51,744 nucleotides of DNA from Streptomyces silvae (GTDB lineage Bacteria; Actinomycetota; Actinomycetes; Streptomycetales; Streptomycetaceae): the NCBI RefSeq assembly GCF_016745505.1, contig NZ_JAERUC010000005.1, positions 1 through 51,744 of the forward strand. Direction: 5' to 3'. The translations under genes were made by a program, and so were the position numbers. The notes under the pieces are model-generated. The model saw only the letters and a list, made by a program, of their open reading frames with translations. It had not been told where the DNA came from and ran no database searches. Shown here piece by piece: positions 33,779-42,358 of the stretch. Numbering within the stretch: position 1 is the stretch's first letter; each line of letters begins with the position of its first letter.

Positions 33779-34084
33779 CTACCTGTGCCAGGTGGTCCCG
33801 AGCGAGGGCCCGATGACCAGGACGGGGGCGTCCTCGGGGCCGTCGAAACGGTACTGGAGGAGCCGCCCGGGCCCCGGCTCCTGCGCCGCCTGCGGCCCGG
33901 GGCCGGACGCCGCCACCTGGGGCTGCTGGGGAACCTGCGGCTGGGCGTGCTGCGGCCCGGACGCCTGCTGCGGGTGCGGCTGGGCATGCTGAGGGGCCAG
34001 GGGTGCCTGCGGGGCCTGCGGGATCTGGGGAGCCTGCGCGACCTGGGGGGTCTGGGGTGTAATGAGCGGCCCGTCCGCTCCCGG
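33779..34084 (-). pseudogene. pcaL: Stranded original 5' end of pcaL
   Basis: The frame begins directly after the TGA of the gene at 34085-34789 and reads a Pro/Gln-rich linker (PQAPQAPLAPQHAQPHPQQ) into the 24 residues shared with present-day pcaL, then R and a TAG at 33779-33781 inside the element. There is no ATG in the frame; a GTG at 33916 or a rare start such as ATT near the upstream end would be needed. Its third codon positions are G/C-rich, like the core genome. Before the insertion it continued directly into 9540-8356, following the membrane-protein gene on the same strand. Confidence 0.8.
33784..33856. repeat. attR: host copy of the pcaL 5' codons
   Basis: The 13-bp core (33784-33796) equals 9540-9552. 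33785-33856 encodes the same 24 residues as 9541-9612 with 14 silent differences. It joins the element on its left to the original pcaL 5' end on its right. Confidence 0.85.
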
Positions 34085-34789
34085 TCAGGGGGTCGCCGCG
34101 GAGACCACGTAGACGACCGGAGCCGCCGGGTCGGTCATGTTGACGGTGATGTTCTGGGTGGGGCGCGGGGCCTTGTTCTTGTGGACCGTGCCCGCCCAGT
34201 CGACGCCGGGTCCGAAGTACCAGCCGGTGATCTTGATGTCCCGTTCGCCGATGGTGACCTTGCCGGTCTCCAGCGCGGCACGGCCGGTGCCGACACCGCT
34301 CAGGAAGCGGTCGAGTCCGGCGGAGGTCGTCCGGAACTTCACGTACATCCGGCTGGCTTTCCAGTTGTTCGTCTCGTAGTACTGGACGCCGATCGCGTTG
34401 CCCGGGATGGGGAGTTCGAAGATCCGGCGCTGCATGCCGGAGGGCCAGTCCTCCCGCAGCCCCTGGGCGGCGGCCTCGGCCTCCTTGTCCTTGCCGGAGC
34501 GGCGGCTCTGCCCGGCGGAGATCACCAGATAGCCGGCCGGGATGCCGATGAGCAGCACGATGATGGTCAGGGTGATCAGGCGCCGTCTGATCACCCTGCG
34601 CCGGTCCTGCGGAGGCGTCCCGTCGCCGTCCCCGGAGGACCCGGTGGAACCAGAGGAGCCCGAGGAGCCGGACGGACCCGAGGAGCCCGAGGATCCCGAC
34701 GGCCCGGACGGCCCGGACGGCCCGGACCCCTCCGGGGAGCCCGACGTAGGGGGCTGGCGCGCCACGATGTGGTGCTCGGCTGCGGTCAT
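34085..34789 (-). CDS. Membrane protein with Gly-Ser-Pro-rich N-terminus
   Basis: 234 residues. The first 60 are low-complexity repeats of GPSG/GSSG, then a basic stretch (DRRRVIRRRL), one membrane helix (LITLTIIVLLIGIPAGYLVIS), and an extracellular domain of about 125 residues (WPSGMQRRIFELPIPGNAIGVQYYETNNW; ITGWYFGPGVDWAGTVHKNKAPRPTQNITVNMTD). The topology (cytoplasmic low-complexity region, external domain) is common in Streptomyces; function unknown. Before the element arrived it lay immediately upstream of pcaL. Confidence 0.7.
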   Translation of the reverse strand: MTAAEHHIVARQPPTSGSPEGSGPSGPSGPSGSSGSSGPSGSSGSSGSTGSSGDGDGTPPQDRRRVIRRRLITLTIIVLLIGIPAGYLVISAGQSRRSGKDKEAEAAAQGLREDWPSGMQRRIFELPIPGNAIGVQYYETNNWKASRMYVKFRTTSAGLDRFLSGVGTGRAALETGKVTIGERDIKITGWYFGPGVDWAGTVHKNKAPRPTQNITVNMTDPAAPVVYVVSAATP

Positions 34790-34862
34790 GTTCGGTGATC
34801 CCTCGAAGCTGCGGTACGGAGCGGAGTGCGGGTGGCCGGGGCCGCGGCGCGCGGCCCGCGGG

Positions 34863-36029
34863 TCATTCGCCGGGGCGGGTGCTGCGCGTGTTCCGGATGG
34901 TGCTCGCGGCCTGGTCGTAGAACTGCGCGTACCGCTCGTAGCGCTCCACCCGGCGGCGGTTGGTGCGCCGGAACCTCCGGGCGACCAGCCGGGCGAGGTC
35001 CGCGGCGCCGACCATACCCGCCTCGGGGCCGAGCTGGGCCTTGGCGATCCGGGCCTCCGGGCGGTAGCCGCGCCCGGTGAGGTGGCGCTTGAAGGCGTCC
35101 CTGGCCGGGCCGATCAGCAGGTCGTCGGCGGCACTGACGCCCCCGCCGATGACGAAGCAGGACGGGTCCAGGGCGGCGGCGAGATTGGCGATGCCCACGC
35201 CGAGCCACTGGCCGATGTCCTGGAGGAGCTCGACGCACATCGCGTCGCCCTCGCGCGCCAGCTCGGTGATGAGCGGTCCGGTGATGTCGGGGATGTTGCC
35301 CTTGACCCGCTCGATGATGCCGTGGGCCACCGGGGAGTCCGCCGCGGCCAGCTCCCTGGCCTCGCGCACCAGGGCGTTGCCCGAGCTGTACTGCTCCCAG
35401 CAGCCGCGGTTGCCGCACGGGCAGCGGTGCCCGCCGGGCACCACCTGCATATGGCCGAACTCACCCGCGACGCCGTACTTGCCGCGCTTGACGTGCCCGT
35501 CCTCCAGGATCGCGCCGCCGATGCCGGTGCCCAGCGTGATCATGACGAGGTGGTCCTCGCCGCGGCCGGCGCCGAAGCGCCACTCCGCCCAGGCCGCCGT
35601 GTTGGCGTCGTTGTCGACCATCACGGGGACCACCAGCCGGGAGGCGATGGCGTCGCGGAGGGGTTCGTCGCGCCAGGCCAGGTGCGGGGCGAACAGCACC
35701 TTGGAGCGGTCCGCGTCGACCCAGCCGGCCGCGCCGATCCCGACGGCGTGCACATCGTGCCGGTCGGAGAGGTCCAGGACCAGTTCGACGATGGTGTCCT
35801 CGACGACCTTGGGGCTCTTGGACTTGTCCGGCGTCTCGGTGCGCAGGGTCTCCAGGATGTTGCCGTCGGCGTCGACGACCCCGGCCATGACCTTCGTCCC
35901 GCCGATGTCGATGCCGACCGTGGGGACTCTGGGCGCCGTGAGGTGCGAGCGCCGCTCCTTGGTGCCGACGGTCCGCAGGACGGTCGCGCGGGCGGAGCCG
36001 CGGTGTGTGAAGTCGCGGTACGTGCTCAT
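34863..36029 (-). CDS. ROK family kinase (glucokinase-like)
   Basis: 388 residues. ROK hallmarks are the phosphate-binding VGIDIGGTKVMAG near residue 38, MVDNDANTAAWAEW with the catalytic Asp, GTGIGGAI, and the zinc motif GHMQVVPGGHRCPCGNRGCWEQY. A roughly 35-residue basic N-terminal extension and a basic C-terminus (RRFRRTNRRRVERYERY) flank the domain. There is no N-terminal helix-turn-helix of the repressor type, so it is a kinase that phosphorylates glucose or a related sugar with ATP. The adjacent CUT2-type sugar transporter on the same strand suggests a shared pathway. Confidence 0.85.
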   Translation of the reverse strand: MSTYRDFTHRGSARATVLRTVGTKERRSHLTAPRVPTVGIDIGGTKVMAGVVDADGNILETLRTETPDKSKSPKVVEDTIVELVLDLSDRHDVHAVGIGAAGWVDADRSKVLFAPHLAWRDEPLRDAIASRLVVPVMVDNDANTAAWAEWRFGAGRGEDHLVMITLGTGIGGAILEDGHVKRGKYGVAGEFGHMQVVPGGHRCPCGNRGCWEQYSSGNALVREARELAAADSPVAHGIIERVKGNIPDITGPLITELAREGDAMCVELLQDIGQWLGVGIANLAAALDPSCFVIGGGVSAADDLLIGPARDAFKRHLTGRGYRPEARIAKAQLGPEAGMVGAADLARLVARRFRRTNRRRVERYERYAQFYDQAASTIRNTRSTRPGE

Positions 36030-36161
36030 CGTCCCTGCGCAGGTCGGGGGGCCGGTCGGTGATCAGTCCGGCGGCGGACGGCGCCCGCCGCACACGATTC
36101 TGCCATTCCCCCGCCCCCGGAACGGGTCTCCGGCCCTGGGACGGGGGGTGCGGAACGGCGT

Positions 36162-37022
36162 TTACGGGGTCTCGTCACCCTCCGGCCGGACACCGGGGTC
36201 GCCGGGTGACGGGGCCCGCTCCAGCTCGTGGCTGAGCTCGTCGAGCTCGCTCCCACCGGCCATCTGACGGGTCAGTTCGTCCAGCGTGACGCCGTCCTTG
36301 GTGTGGCTCCCGGACATCGCGCCGCGCTTCAGCAGCACGAAACGGTCACCCACGAGATAGGCGTGATGCGGGTTGTGCGTGATGAGGACCACGCCGAGAC
36401 CGGCGTCCCGGGCGGCCGCGACGTACTTGAGCACGACCCCCGACTGCTTGACGCCGAGCGCGGCGGTCGGCTCGTCGAGGACGAGCACCTTGGCGCCGAA
36501 GTACACGGCGCGGGCGATGGCCACGCACTGGCGCTCACCGCCGGAGAGCGTGCCGATGGGCTGGTCGACGTCGCGCAGGTCGATGCCCATGCGCAGCAGC
36601 TCCGCCCGGGTGGTCTCCCGCATCCGCCGTACGTCCAGGCGCTTGAAGGGGCCGGCGCCCTTCGTCGGCTCGGAGCCGAGGAAGAAGTTGCGCCAGACCG
36701 GCATCAGCGGGACGACGGCGAGGTCCTGGTAGACGGTGGCGATGCCCCGGTCCAGGGCGTCGCGCGGGTTGGCGAGCGTGATCTCCTCGCCCTCGATCAG
36801 GAACGTCCCGGCGTCGTGCCGGTGCAGCCCCGCGATGATCTTGATGAGGGTGGACTTGCCGGCGCCGTTGTCACCGAGGACGCAGGAGATCTCGCCGGCG
36901 TGGACCTCCAGCGAGACGTTCTCCAGGGCCTTGATGTTGCCGTAGTACTTGCTGACGCCGTCGAGCTCGACGAGCGCCGGGGCGGCCGGGTCCCGGGGGG
37001 CCGGAGCCTGGGTGGCCGTCAT
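36162..37022 (-). CDS. Sugar ABC transporter ATP-binding protein (single-domain CUT2, FrcA-like)
   Basis: 286 residues from ATG 37022, overlapping the permease stop by four bases. Walker [12 protein letters not shown]-loop [10 protein letters not shown], signature [14 protein letters not shown], Walker [13 protein letters not shown] and switch His [10 protein letters not shown] are all present. CUT2 ATPases usually have two fused ABC domains (about 500 residues); this one has a single domain, like FrcA, and presumably works as a homodimer. The acidic tail ([20 protein letters not shown]) is not part of the fold. Confidence 0.88.
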   Translation of the reverse strand: MTATQAPAPRDPAAPALVELDGVSKYYGNIKALENVSLEVHAGEISCVLGDNGAGKSTLIKIIAGLHRHDAGTFLIEGEEITLANPRDALDRGIATVYQDLAVVPLMPVWRNFFLGSEPTKGAGPFKRLDVRRMRETTRAELLRMGIDLRDVDQPIGTLSGGERQCVAIARAVYFGAKVLVLDEPTAALGVKQSGVVLKYVAAARDAGLGVVLITHNPHHAYLVGDRFVLLKRGAMSGSHTKDGVTLDELTRQMAGGSELDELSHELERAPSPGDPGVRPEGDETP

Positions 37023-38068
37023 GTGGTCGCCTCCGCACGCTTGCGTACCCAGTGGTTGAGCAGGGTGGCCAGGAGCAGCATCGCTCCCAGGAAGTACTTG
37101 AACCAGTCGGGGTTCCACTCCGCGTACACGATGCCCTTGCTGGTCATGCCGAAGATGATCGCGCCGACCGCGGACCCGATCGCGGAGCCGTAGCCGCCGG
37201 TGATCAGACAGCCGCCGATGACGGCCGCGATGATGTAGATCAGCTCGTTGCCGACGCCCTCGCCGGACTGCACCACGTCGTAGGAGAAGAGCAGGTGCTG
37301 CCCGGAGACCCAGGCGGCGAAGGCGACGCCCAGGTAGAGCCCGATGCGCGTACGGATCACGGGGACGCCGACCGCGCGTGCGGCGTCGGCCTCGCCGCCG
37401 ACGGCGAAGATCCAGTTGCCGAAGCGGGTGCGGATCAGGATCCAGGTGGCGATCGCGACGAGCGCCGCCCACCACAGGATGGTGACCTTGAACTCGACGT
37501 CACCGATGGTGAGGTAGGACGCGAAGACCTTACGGGCGGAGTCGAAGCCCTCCATGTTCCCGATGGACTTGGTCGACACGGTGCCGCTGATCAGCTTGGT
37601 GAAGCCGAGGTTCAGGCCGGTCAGCATCAGGAACGTGCCGAGCGTGATGATGAAGCTCGGGAGCTTGGTGCGGGTGAGCATGAACCCGTTGAACGCGCCG
37701 AAACCCAGGGTGACCAGGAGCGAGACGAAGACGCCGACCCAGACGTTGGCGGTCATCTGGTAGCTGAACATCGAGGAGATCAGCGCGGAGCTGGTCACCA
37801 TCACCCCGGCGGAGAGGTCGAACTCGCCGCCGATCATCAGGAGCGCCACGGGCGCCGCCATGATCCCGATGGTGGAGGCCGCGTAGAGGACGGTGCCGAG
37901 GCTGGAGGCCTGGAGGAAGCTGTCCGCGACGAGCGCGAAGAAGAGGAAGACCGCCACGGCGCCGACGACCGAGCCGAGCTCGGGCCTGCCGAGCAGCTTG
38001 CGCAGCGGGGAGGTGCGCAGCAGGCGTTCGTCGGTGGGGGGCGCCGCCGGTTGCCCGGTCGCTGTCAT
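37019..38068 (-). CDS. Sugar ABC transporter permease (CUT2)
   Basis: 349 residues with about ten helices, of the RbsC/XylH/FrcC type. Typical segments are [42 protein letters not shown] and [30 protein letters not shown]. It overlaps the genes on both sides by four bases (ATGA), so the three transporter genes are coupled. The channel is probably a homodimer. Confidence 0.9.
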   Translation of the reverse strand: MTATGQPAAPPTDERLLRTSPLRKLLGRPELGSVVGAVAVFLFFALVADSFLQASSLGTVLYAASTIGIMAAPVALLMIGGEFDLSAGVMVTSSALISSMFSYQMTANVWVGVFVSLLVTLGFGAFNGFMLTRTKLPSFIITLGTFLMLTGLNLGFTKLISGTVSTKSIGNMEGFDSARKVFASYLTIGDVEFKVTILWWAALVAIATWILIRTRFGNWIFAVGGEADAARAVGVPVIRTRIGLYLGVAFAAWVSGQHLLFSYDVVQSGEGVGNELIYIIAAVIGGCLITGGYGSAIGSAVGAIIFGMTSKGIVYAEWNPDWFKYFLGAMLLLATLLNHWVRKRAEATT

Positions 38069-39078
38069 CGGGTCCCCCGGTTCGTGTACTCCGCCAGCGC
38101 GTCGGCGTCGTCGCGGGTGATGACCTGCGGGCCGGTGAGGACGGGCAGGCCGCCGCCGAGCACGTTCTGGTTGTAGCGGTAGAGCCAGAGCAGGTCGACG
38201 GCCTCGTAGCCCTGGAGGTAGGGCTGCTGGTCGACGGCGAAGCCGAGGGTCTTGTTCTGGAGGCCGGTGGCGACGCTGGCGTTGAGGTCGAAGGTGTCGA
38301 CCTCGGCCTTGCTGCCCGCGGTCTGCTTCGCCTTGACGGCCGCCGCGGCGAACGGGGCGCCGAGGGTGACGACCGCGTCGATGCTCTTGTCGGAGTCGAG
38401 CTTGGCCTCGATGGACGCCTGGACGTCGGGCATGTTGGTGCCGTCGACGTAGAGGTTCTGCATCGTGCCGTCGAAGGTCTTCTTCGCCCCGGCGCAGCGC
38501 TGCTCGTGGCCGACGTTGCCCTGTTCGTGCAGGACGCAGAGCACCTTCTTGCGCTTCCGCTCGTTCAGCTCGTCGCCGACGGCCTCGCCCGCGATGGACT
38601 CGTCCTGGCCGATGTGGGTGAGCGCGCCGAAGGCCTTGGACTCGGCGGAGCCGGAGTTCACCGTGATCACGGGGATGCCGGCCTTGACCGCCTTGGCGAC
38701 GACGGTCTTCATCGAGTCGGGCTTGGCCAGCGAGACGATCAGGCCGTCGACCTTCTTGTCGATCGCGGTCTGGACGAGCTCGGCCTGCTGCTGGCCCTCG
38801 TCGTTGTGCGAGTAGATGAAGTTGATGTTGTCCTTGTCGGCCGCCTGCTTGGCGCCCTTCTGGACGATGTCCCAGAAGGTGTCGCCATCACCCGAGTGGG
38901 TGACCATGGCGAACGTCCAGCGGGGCGTGTTCACCACGGACCGGCCCTCGGCGGCCTGCTGGGCCGCACGCTCCTCCGCCCGCTTGCCGCCGGTGCTGCT
39001 GCATCCCGCGAGGGAGGCCGCCAGTACCGTTGCCAGCACGGCGCCCATCGCGCGTACCCCTGTCCGAACCCTTGCCAC
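38065..39078 (-). CDS. Sugar-binding lipoprotein (CUT2, family 2 SBP)
   Basis: 337 residues with a lipoprotein signal (LAGC, Cys26) and a type-1 periplasmic binding fold: FAMVTHSGDGDTFWDIVQKGAKQAAD, DKKVDGLIVSLAKPDSM, KAGIPVITVNSGS, HIGQDESIAGEAVGDEL, IDAVVTLGAPFAAAAVKAKQ and FAVDQQPYLQGYEAVDLL. The pattern is close to ribose/xylose/inositol binders; the exact sugar is not visible. First gene of the transporter operon, with a good promoter 138-166 bases upstream. Confidence 0.9.
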   Translation of the reverse strand: MARVRTGVRAMGAVLATVLAASLAGCSSTGGKRAEERAAQQAAEGRSVVNTPRWTFAMVTHSGDGDTFWDIVQKGAKQAADKDNINFIYSHNDEGQQQAELVQTAIDKKVDGLIVSLAKPDSMKTVVAKAVKAGIPVITVNSGSAESKAFGALTHIGQDESIAGEAVGDELNERKRKKVLCVLHEQGNVGHEQRCAGAKKTFDGTMQNLYVDGTNMPDVQASIEAKLDSDKSIDAVVTLGAPFAAAAVKAKQTAGSKAEVDTFDLNASVATGLQNKTLGFAVDQQPYLQGYEAVDLLWLYRYNQNVLGGGLPVLTGPQVITRDDADALAEYTNRGTR

Positions 39079-39215
39079 GACGCCGTGCCCTTCTTGTGCT
39101 GCTCGCTGTGCTGCCTGGTGAAGCCGGGGAGGGCGGACTCGCCGCCCGGCGGGCCAAGTATCCCCGAGCCCGGACCTCGGTGGTCCGGCAGGGGCGCGGG
39201 CCGCGCCCTCACGCC

Positions 39216-39244
39216 GTTCTAGCGACCTAGCATGACCGCGTCAA
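39216..39244 (-). promoter_or_regulatory. Promoter of the sugar ABC operon
   Basis: Minus strand: -35 TTGACG (39244-39239), exactly 17 bases, then -10 TAGAAC (39221-39216). This is a near-consensus housekeeping promoter. Transcription would start near 39209, leaving a leader of about 130 bases before the lipoprotein gene. Confidence 0.6.
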
Positions 39245-39287
39245 CGCTTTTGTCCGAACATTCTTACGGGACGCCGCCGGCCGGGCC

Positions 39288-40049
39288 TCAGGGCCGGACC
39301 AGCAGCTGGAACTCGAAGGCGTACCGCGCGGCCCGGTAGACGTGCGAACCGAATTCGACCGCCCGGCCGCCGTCGTCGAACGTGGTGCGCTCCATGGTCA
39401 GCAGCGGCGCCCCCGCGGGCTCCGCGAGCAGCCCGCCCTCCTCGGCGGTGGCGGCGCGGGCGCCCACGGTCTGCCGGGCGCTGTGCAGGGTGATCCCCGA
39501 GCCGCGCATCATCCGGTACAGGCCGGTCGACTCCAGCCGCTCGGTGGAGAGGTCGAGCAGGTCCGGCGGGAGGTGGTTGCGCAGGACCGCCATCGGTTCG
39601 TCATGGGCGTACCGCACCCGCTCGACGAGATGGACGTCACTGCCCTCCTCGACGCCGAGCGCGGCCGCGACCACGGGCGTCGCCGGTTCGACCGTGTTGC
39701 GCAGGACCCGGGTCGCCGGCTTCCGGCCGGCCGTCTCCAGGTCGTCGTAGAGGCTGCTGAGTTCGAGCGGGCGCTTGATCCGGCTGTGCACGACCTGGGT
39801 GCCGACACCGCGCCGGCGCACCATCAGCCCCTTGTCGACGAGTGACTGGATGGCCTGACGCACGGTGGGACGGGAGAGCCCGAGCCGCGCGGCGAGCTCC
39901 AGTTCGTTGCCGAGGAGGCTGCCGGGCGCGAGCCGCCCCTGCTCGACGGCCGCCTCCAGCTGCTGGGCCAGCTGGTGGTAGAGCGGGACGGGACTGGTGC
40001 GGTCCACGCCCAGCCCCAGGGCGGCGGAGTCGGCGGTGGGTTTGGGCAC
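39288..40049 (-). CDS. GntR family regulator (HutC/UTRA subfamily)
   Basis: 253 residues. The N-terminal winged HTH (LGNELELAARLGLSRPTVRQAIQSLVDKGLMVRRRGVGTQVV) is preceded by PVPLYHQLAQQLEAAV. The C-terminal UTRA ligand domain starts near residue 95 (VEEGSDVHLVERVRYAHDEPMAVLRNHLP) and ends FEFQLLVRP. It is divergent from the Gfo/Idh/MocA gene and upstream of the sugar transporter operon, so it most likely represses one or both in response to a sugar or sugar phosphate. Confidence 0.88.
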   Translation of the reverse strand: MPKPTADSAALGLGVDRTSPVPLYHQLAQQLEAAVEQGRLAPGSLLGNELELAARLGLSRPTVRQAIQSLVDKGLMVRRRGVGTQVVHSRIKRPLELSSLYDDLETAGRKPATRVLRNTVEPATPVVAAALGVEEGSDVHLVERVRYAHDEPMAVLRNHLPPDLLDLSTERLESTGLYRMMRGSGITLHSARQTVGARAATAEEGGLLAEPAGAPLLTMERTTFDDGGRAVEFGSHVYRAARYAFEFQLLVRP

Positions 40050-40092
40050 GGCAGGGAGCGTACCCCGTACCGCCGCGCCACACCCTTCGATT

Positions 40093-40113
40093 TGTCAGGA
40101 CATATAGTTGACA
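40093..40113. promoter_or_regulatory. Candidate GntR operator in the divergent region
   Basis: TGTCA (40093-40097) and TGACA (40109-40113) form an inverted repeat with an 11-base A/T-richer centre (GGACATATAGT). It lies between the GntR start (40049) and the oxidoreductase start (40143), a position suited to control both. The half-sites are short, so this is tentative. Confidence 0.4.
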
Positions 40114-40142
40114 GTGCGCCGGGTGGGCGGCACGTTGGGTGC

Positions 40143-41147
40143 ATGCGCATCGGACTCATCGGCACGGGCCGGATCGGTTCCTTCCACGCGGGCGTCCTGG
40201 CACACCATCCCGCCGTCTCCTCCCTGGTGGTGGCGGACGCCGACGCCTCCCGCGCCGCACAGGTCGCGACGCTGACCGGGGCCACCGCCGTCGCCACCAC
40301 CGACGAGGTCCTCGGCGCGGGGGTGGACGCCGTCGTGATCACCTCGGCCACCTCGGCCCACGCGGAGCTCATCGCCCGGGCGGCCCGGGCCGGTCTGCCC
40401 GCCTTCTGCGAGAAGCCGATCGCACTGGACCTGGCGGGGACCCTGGCGGCCCTGCGCGAGGTCGAGCGGGCGGGCAGTGTGCTCCAGCTCGGTTTCATGC
40501 GCCGGTTCGACGCCGGTTACGCGGCGGCGCGCACCGCCGTGCGCGGCGGCGCCCTGGGCCGGCTGCACACCGTACGGGCGACGACGTCCGACCCCGCTCC
40601 CCCGCCCGCCGCGTATCTGCCGCTCTCCGGGGGCCTGTTCAGGGACTGCCTGGTGCACGACTTCGACATCCTGCGCTGGGTGACGGGCCGTGAGGTGACC
40701 GAGGTGTACGCCACCGGGTCCGACGCGGGGCCCGCGATGTTCCGGGCGGCCGGTGACGTGGACACGGCGGCGGCGCTGCTGACCCTGGACGACGGCACGC
40801 TCGCCACGGCGACCGCCACCCGGTGCAACGGCGCCGGTTACGACGTACGGATGGAACTGGCGGGCGAGCAGGACCAGATCGCCGTCGGCCTCGACGACCG
40901 TACGCCGCTCACCTCCGCCGAACCCCAGGGCCCGCCCGCGCCGGCCAAGCCGTGGCAGGGCTTCCTGGAGCGTTTCGCCCCGGCGTACGAGGCGGAGCTG
41001 GACACGTTCCTCGCCGTCGTCCGCGGGGAGGCGGCCAACCCGTGCGACGGCCGGGAGGCACTGCACGCGCTGCGCATCGCCGAGGCGTGCGAGCGGTCGC
41101 GCGAGCGGCACCGTCCCGTGCGGATGACGGAGATCGCCGAGGCCTGA
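40143..41147 (+). CDS. Gfo/Idh/MocA family oxidoreductase (inositol dehydrogenase-like)
   Basis: 334 residues from ATG 40143. The Rossmann motif GLIGTGRIGSFHAG is at the N-terminus, the family EKP motif is CEKPIALD near residue 95, and the catalytic region is GGLFRDCLVHDFDILRWVTG, with the Asp-His pair. The C-terminal FLAVVRGEAANPCDGREALHALRIAEA is typical of IolG/Idh-like dehydrogenases. It oxidises a sugar or cyclitol with NAD(P). Placement beside a GntR regulator and CUT2 transporter suggests use of the imported sugar. Its stop is six bases from the convergent P450 gene. Confidence 0.88.
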   Translation: MRIGLIGTGRIGSFHAGVLAHHPAVSSLVVADADASRAAQVATLTGATAVATTDEVLGAGVDAVVITSATSAHAELIARAARAGLPAFCEKPIALDLAGTLAALREVERAGSVLQLGFMRRFDAGYAAARTAVRGGALGRLHTVRATTSDPAPPPAAYLPLSGGLFRDCLVHDFDILRWVTGREVTEVYATGSDAGPAMFRAAGDVDTAAALLTLDDGTLATATATRCNGAGYDVRMELAGEQDQIAVGLDDRTPLTSAEPQGPPAPAKPWQGFLERFAPAYEAELDTFLAVVRGEAANPCDGREALHALRIAEACERSRERHRPVRMTEIAEA

Positions 41148-41153
41148 GCCCCG

Positions 41154-42347
41154 CTACCAGGCCACCGGCAGGCTCAGCGGGCCCCGGATGAGCATGCCCG
41201 TACGCCAGGACAGCTCGGCCGGGTCCGTGTCGAGCCGCAGCCCCGGGCAGCGTTCGAGAAGGGACCGGATGGCGACGCGGGCCTCGATGCGGGCCAGCGG
41301 CGCACCCAGGCAGTAGTGGATGCCGTGGCCGAAGGCCACATGCCCGCGCGCGTCCCGGGTGAGGTCGAAGCGGTCGCCGTCCGGGTAGCGGGCGGGATCG
41401 CGGTCGCAGTCGGCCATCGCGACCAGGACGAGCTCGCCGCCGCCCGGGATCACCGTGCCCGCGACGTCGAGCGGCTCGGTCGTGAAGCGGTACGTGGGGG
41501 TCTCGACGGGCCCCTCGTAGCGGAGGGTCTCCTCGACCGCGTTGTCGATGAGGCCGAAGTCGGCCCGCAGGGCTGCCAGTTGTCCGGGGTGGGTCAGCAG
41601 GCTCAGGACGCCGTTGGAGATCAGGTTGACCGTGGTCTCGTGCCCGGCGACGAGCAGCAGCCAGGCCATGCCGATGAGTTCGTCGCCGGAGAGCTGGTCG
41701 CCGTCGTCCGACGTACGGATCAGCGCGCTCATCAGGTCGTCCCCGTGCGTCTCGCGCTTCTCCGCGATCAGCCCGGTGAGGTACGCGGTCATGGCGGCCT
41801 TCGCCCGGCCGCGCGCCTCGGCGTCGAGGGACGAGACAGCGGCGTCGGACCACTCACGGAAGGCCGGCCGGTCCAGGGACGGCACCCCCAGCAGTTCGCA
41901 GATGACGGCCATCGGCAGCGGGACCGACAGCGCCGTGACCAGGTCGGCGCTCCGGACGGGCCCGTCGGTCATGGCGTCGAGGAGCGCGTCCGTCATCTCC
42001 TGGACGCGTGGCGCGAGCCGCGCCATCCGTCCGGGGGTGAACTCCCGGGCCACGAGCTTGCGCAGCCGGGTGTGGACCGGGGCGTCGCTGCCCAGCATGG
42101 ACGTGCCCACGGACACCTTGCGCACCCCCAGCGAGGGCGACGCGTTGCCCCAGTCCTTGGAGAGCCGCTGATCGGCGAGGAGGGCTCTCCCCGCCTCGTA
42201 CCCGACGACGAGCCACGCCTCCGCACCCTCCGGGATGCGCACCCGGTGCACCGGGCCGCGGGCACGTAAGCGCGCGTAGACGGGATACGGGTCGCGGATG
42301 AAGTCGTCGCCGAGTGCGCCGAGGTCGAACAGAGCTTCCGTGGTCAC
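41154..42347 (-). CDS. Cytochrome P450 (copy A)
   Basis: 397 residues from a GTG start (VTTEALFDLG) with an AAGGGA site. Motifs are I-helix AGHETT (residue about 240), ExxR as ETLRYEGPVETPTYR, and the heme loop FGHGIHYCLGAPLARIEARVA with the axial Cys. There is no membrane anchor, so it is a soluble class I bacterial P450 that needs ferredoxin; none is encoded next to it. About half of the sequence matches copy B at 42794-43966 motif by motif (TRLRKLVAREFT, MTDALLDAM/TGDLLDAM), so the two are tandem paralogues. Confidence 0.92.
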   Translation of the reverse strand: MTTEALFDLGALGDDFIRDPYPVYARLRARGPVHRVRIPEGAEAWLVVGYEAGRALLADQRLSKDWGNASPSLGVRKVSVGTSMLGSDAPVHTRLRKLVAREFTPGRMARLAPRVQEMTDALLDAMTDGPVRSADLVTALSVPLPMAVICELLGVPSLDRPAFREWSDAAVSSLDAEARGRAKAAMTAYLTGLIAEKRETHGDDLMSALIRTSDDGDQLSGDELIGMAWLLLVAGHETTVNLISNGVLSLLTHPGQLAALRADFGLIDNAVEETLRYEGPVETPTYRFTTEPLDVAGTVIPGGGELVLVAMADCDRDPARYPDGDRFDLTRDARGHVAFGHGIHYCLGAPLARIEARVAIRSLLERCPGLRLDTDPAELSWRTGMLIRGPLSLPVAW

Positions 42348-42358
42348 CGTGGGTCCCT

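Larger units (their letters stand above)
9540..33796. mobile_element. Integrated genetic element (about 24.2 kb) inside pcaL
   Basis: The boundaries are set by a 13-bp identical core (TGTGCCAGGTGGT) at 9540-9552 and 33784-33796, each embedded in a copy of the same 24 pcaL codons. Outside the cores, the two flanks rejoin into one pcaL gene in frame: the stranded 5' part at 33779-34084 plus the body at 8356-9540. Inside are tyrosine-recombinase relics next to the left end, an IS5-type relic, an excisionase-like gene, pseudogenes and cargo including a reduced nuo operon. No intact integrase and no obvious replication or conjugation genes (repSA, traB/FtsK-like) are seen, so it is probably immobile now. 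It resembles AICE-like or satellite elements, but the class cannot be fixed. Confidence 0.85.

Noticed and set aside
33776..33860. A second, independent pcaL gene
   Set aside because: Only the first 24 conserved codons and an upstream extension are present; a stop follows immediately at the element border, so it is the displaced 5' end, not a paralogue.
33870..34080. Repeating CAG/CCC-like units resembling a tandem-repeat or CRISPR-like array
   Set aside because: The period is irregular and is explained by the Pro-Gln-rich codons of the old pcaL 5' end.
34620..34745. GGA/CCC-rich short repeats
   Set aside because: They encode the GPSG/GSSG low-complexity N-terminus of the membrane protein at 34085-34789.
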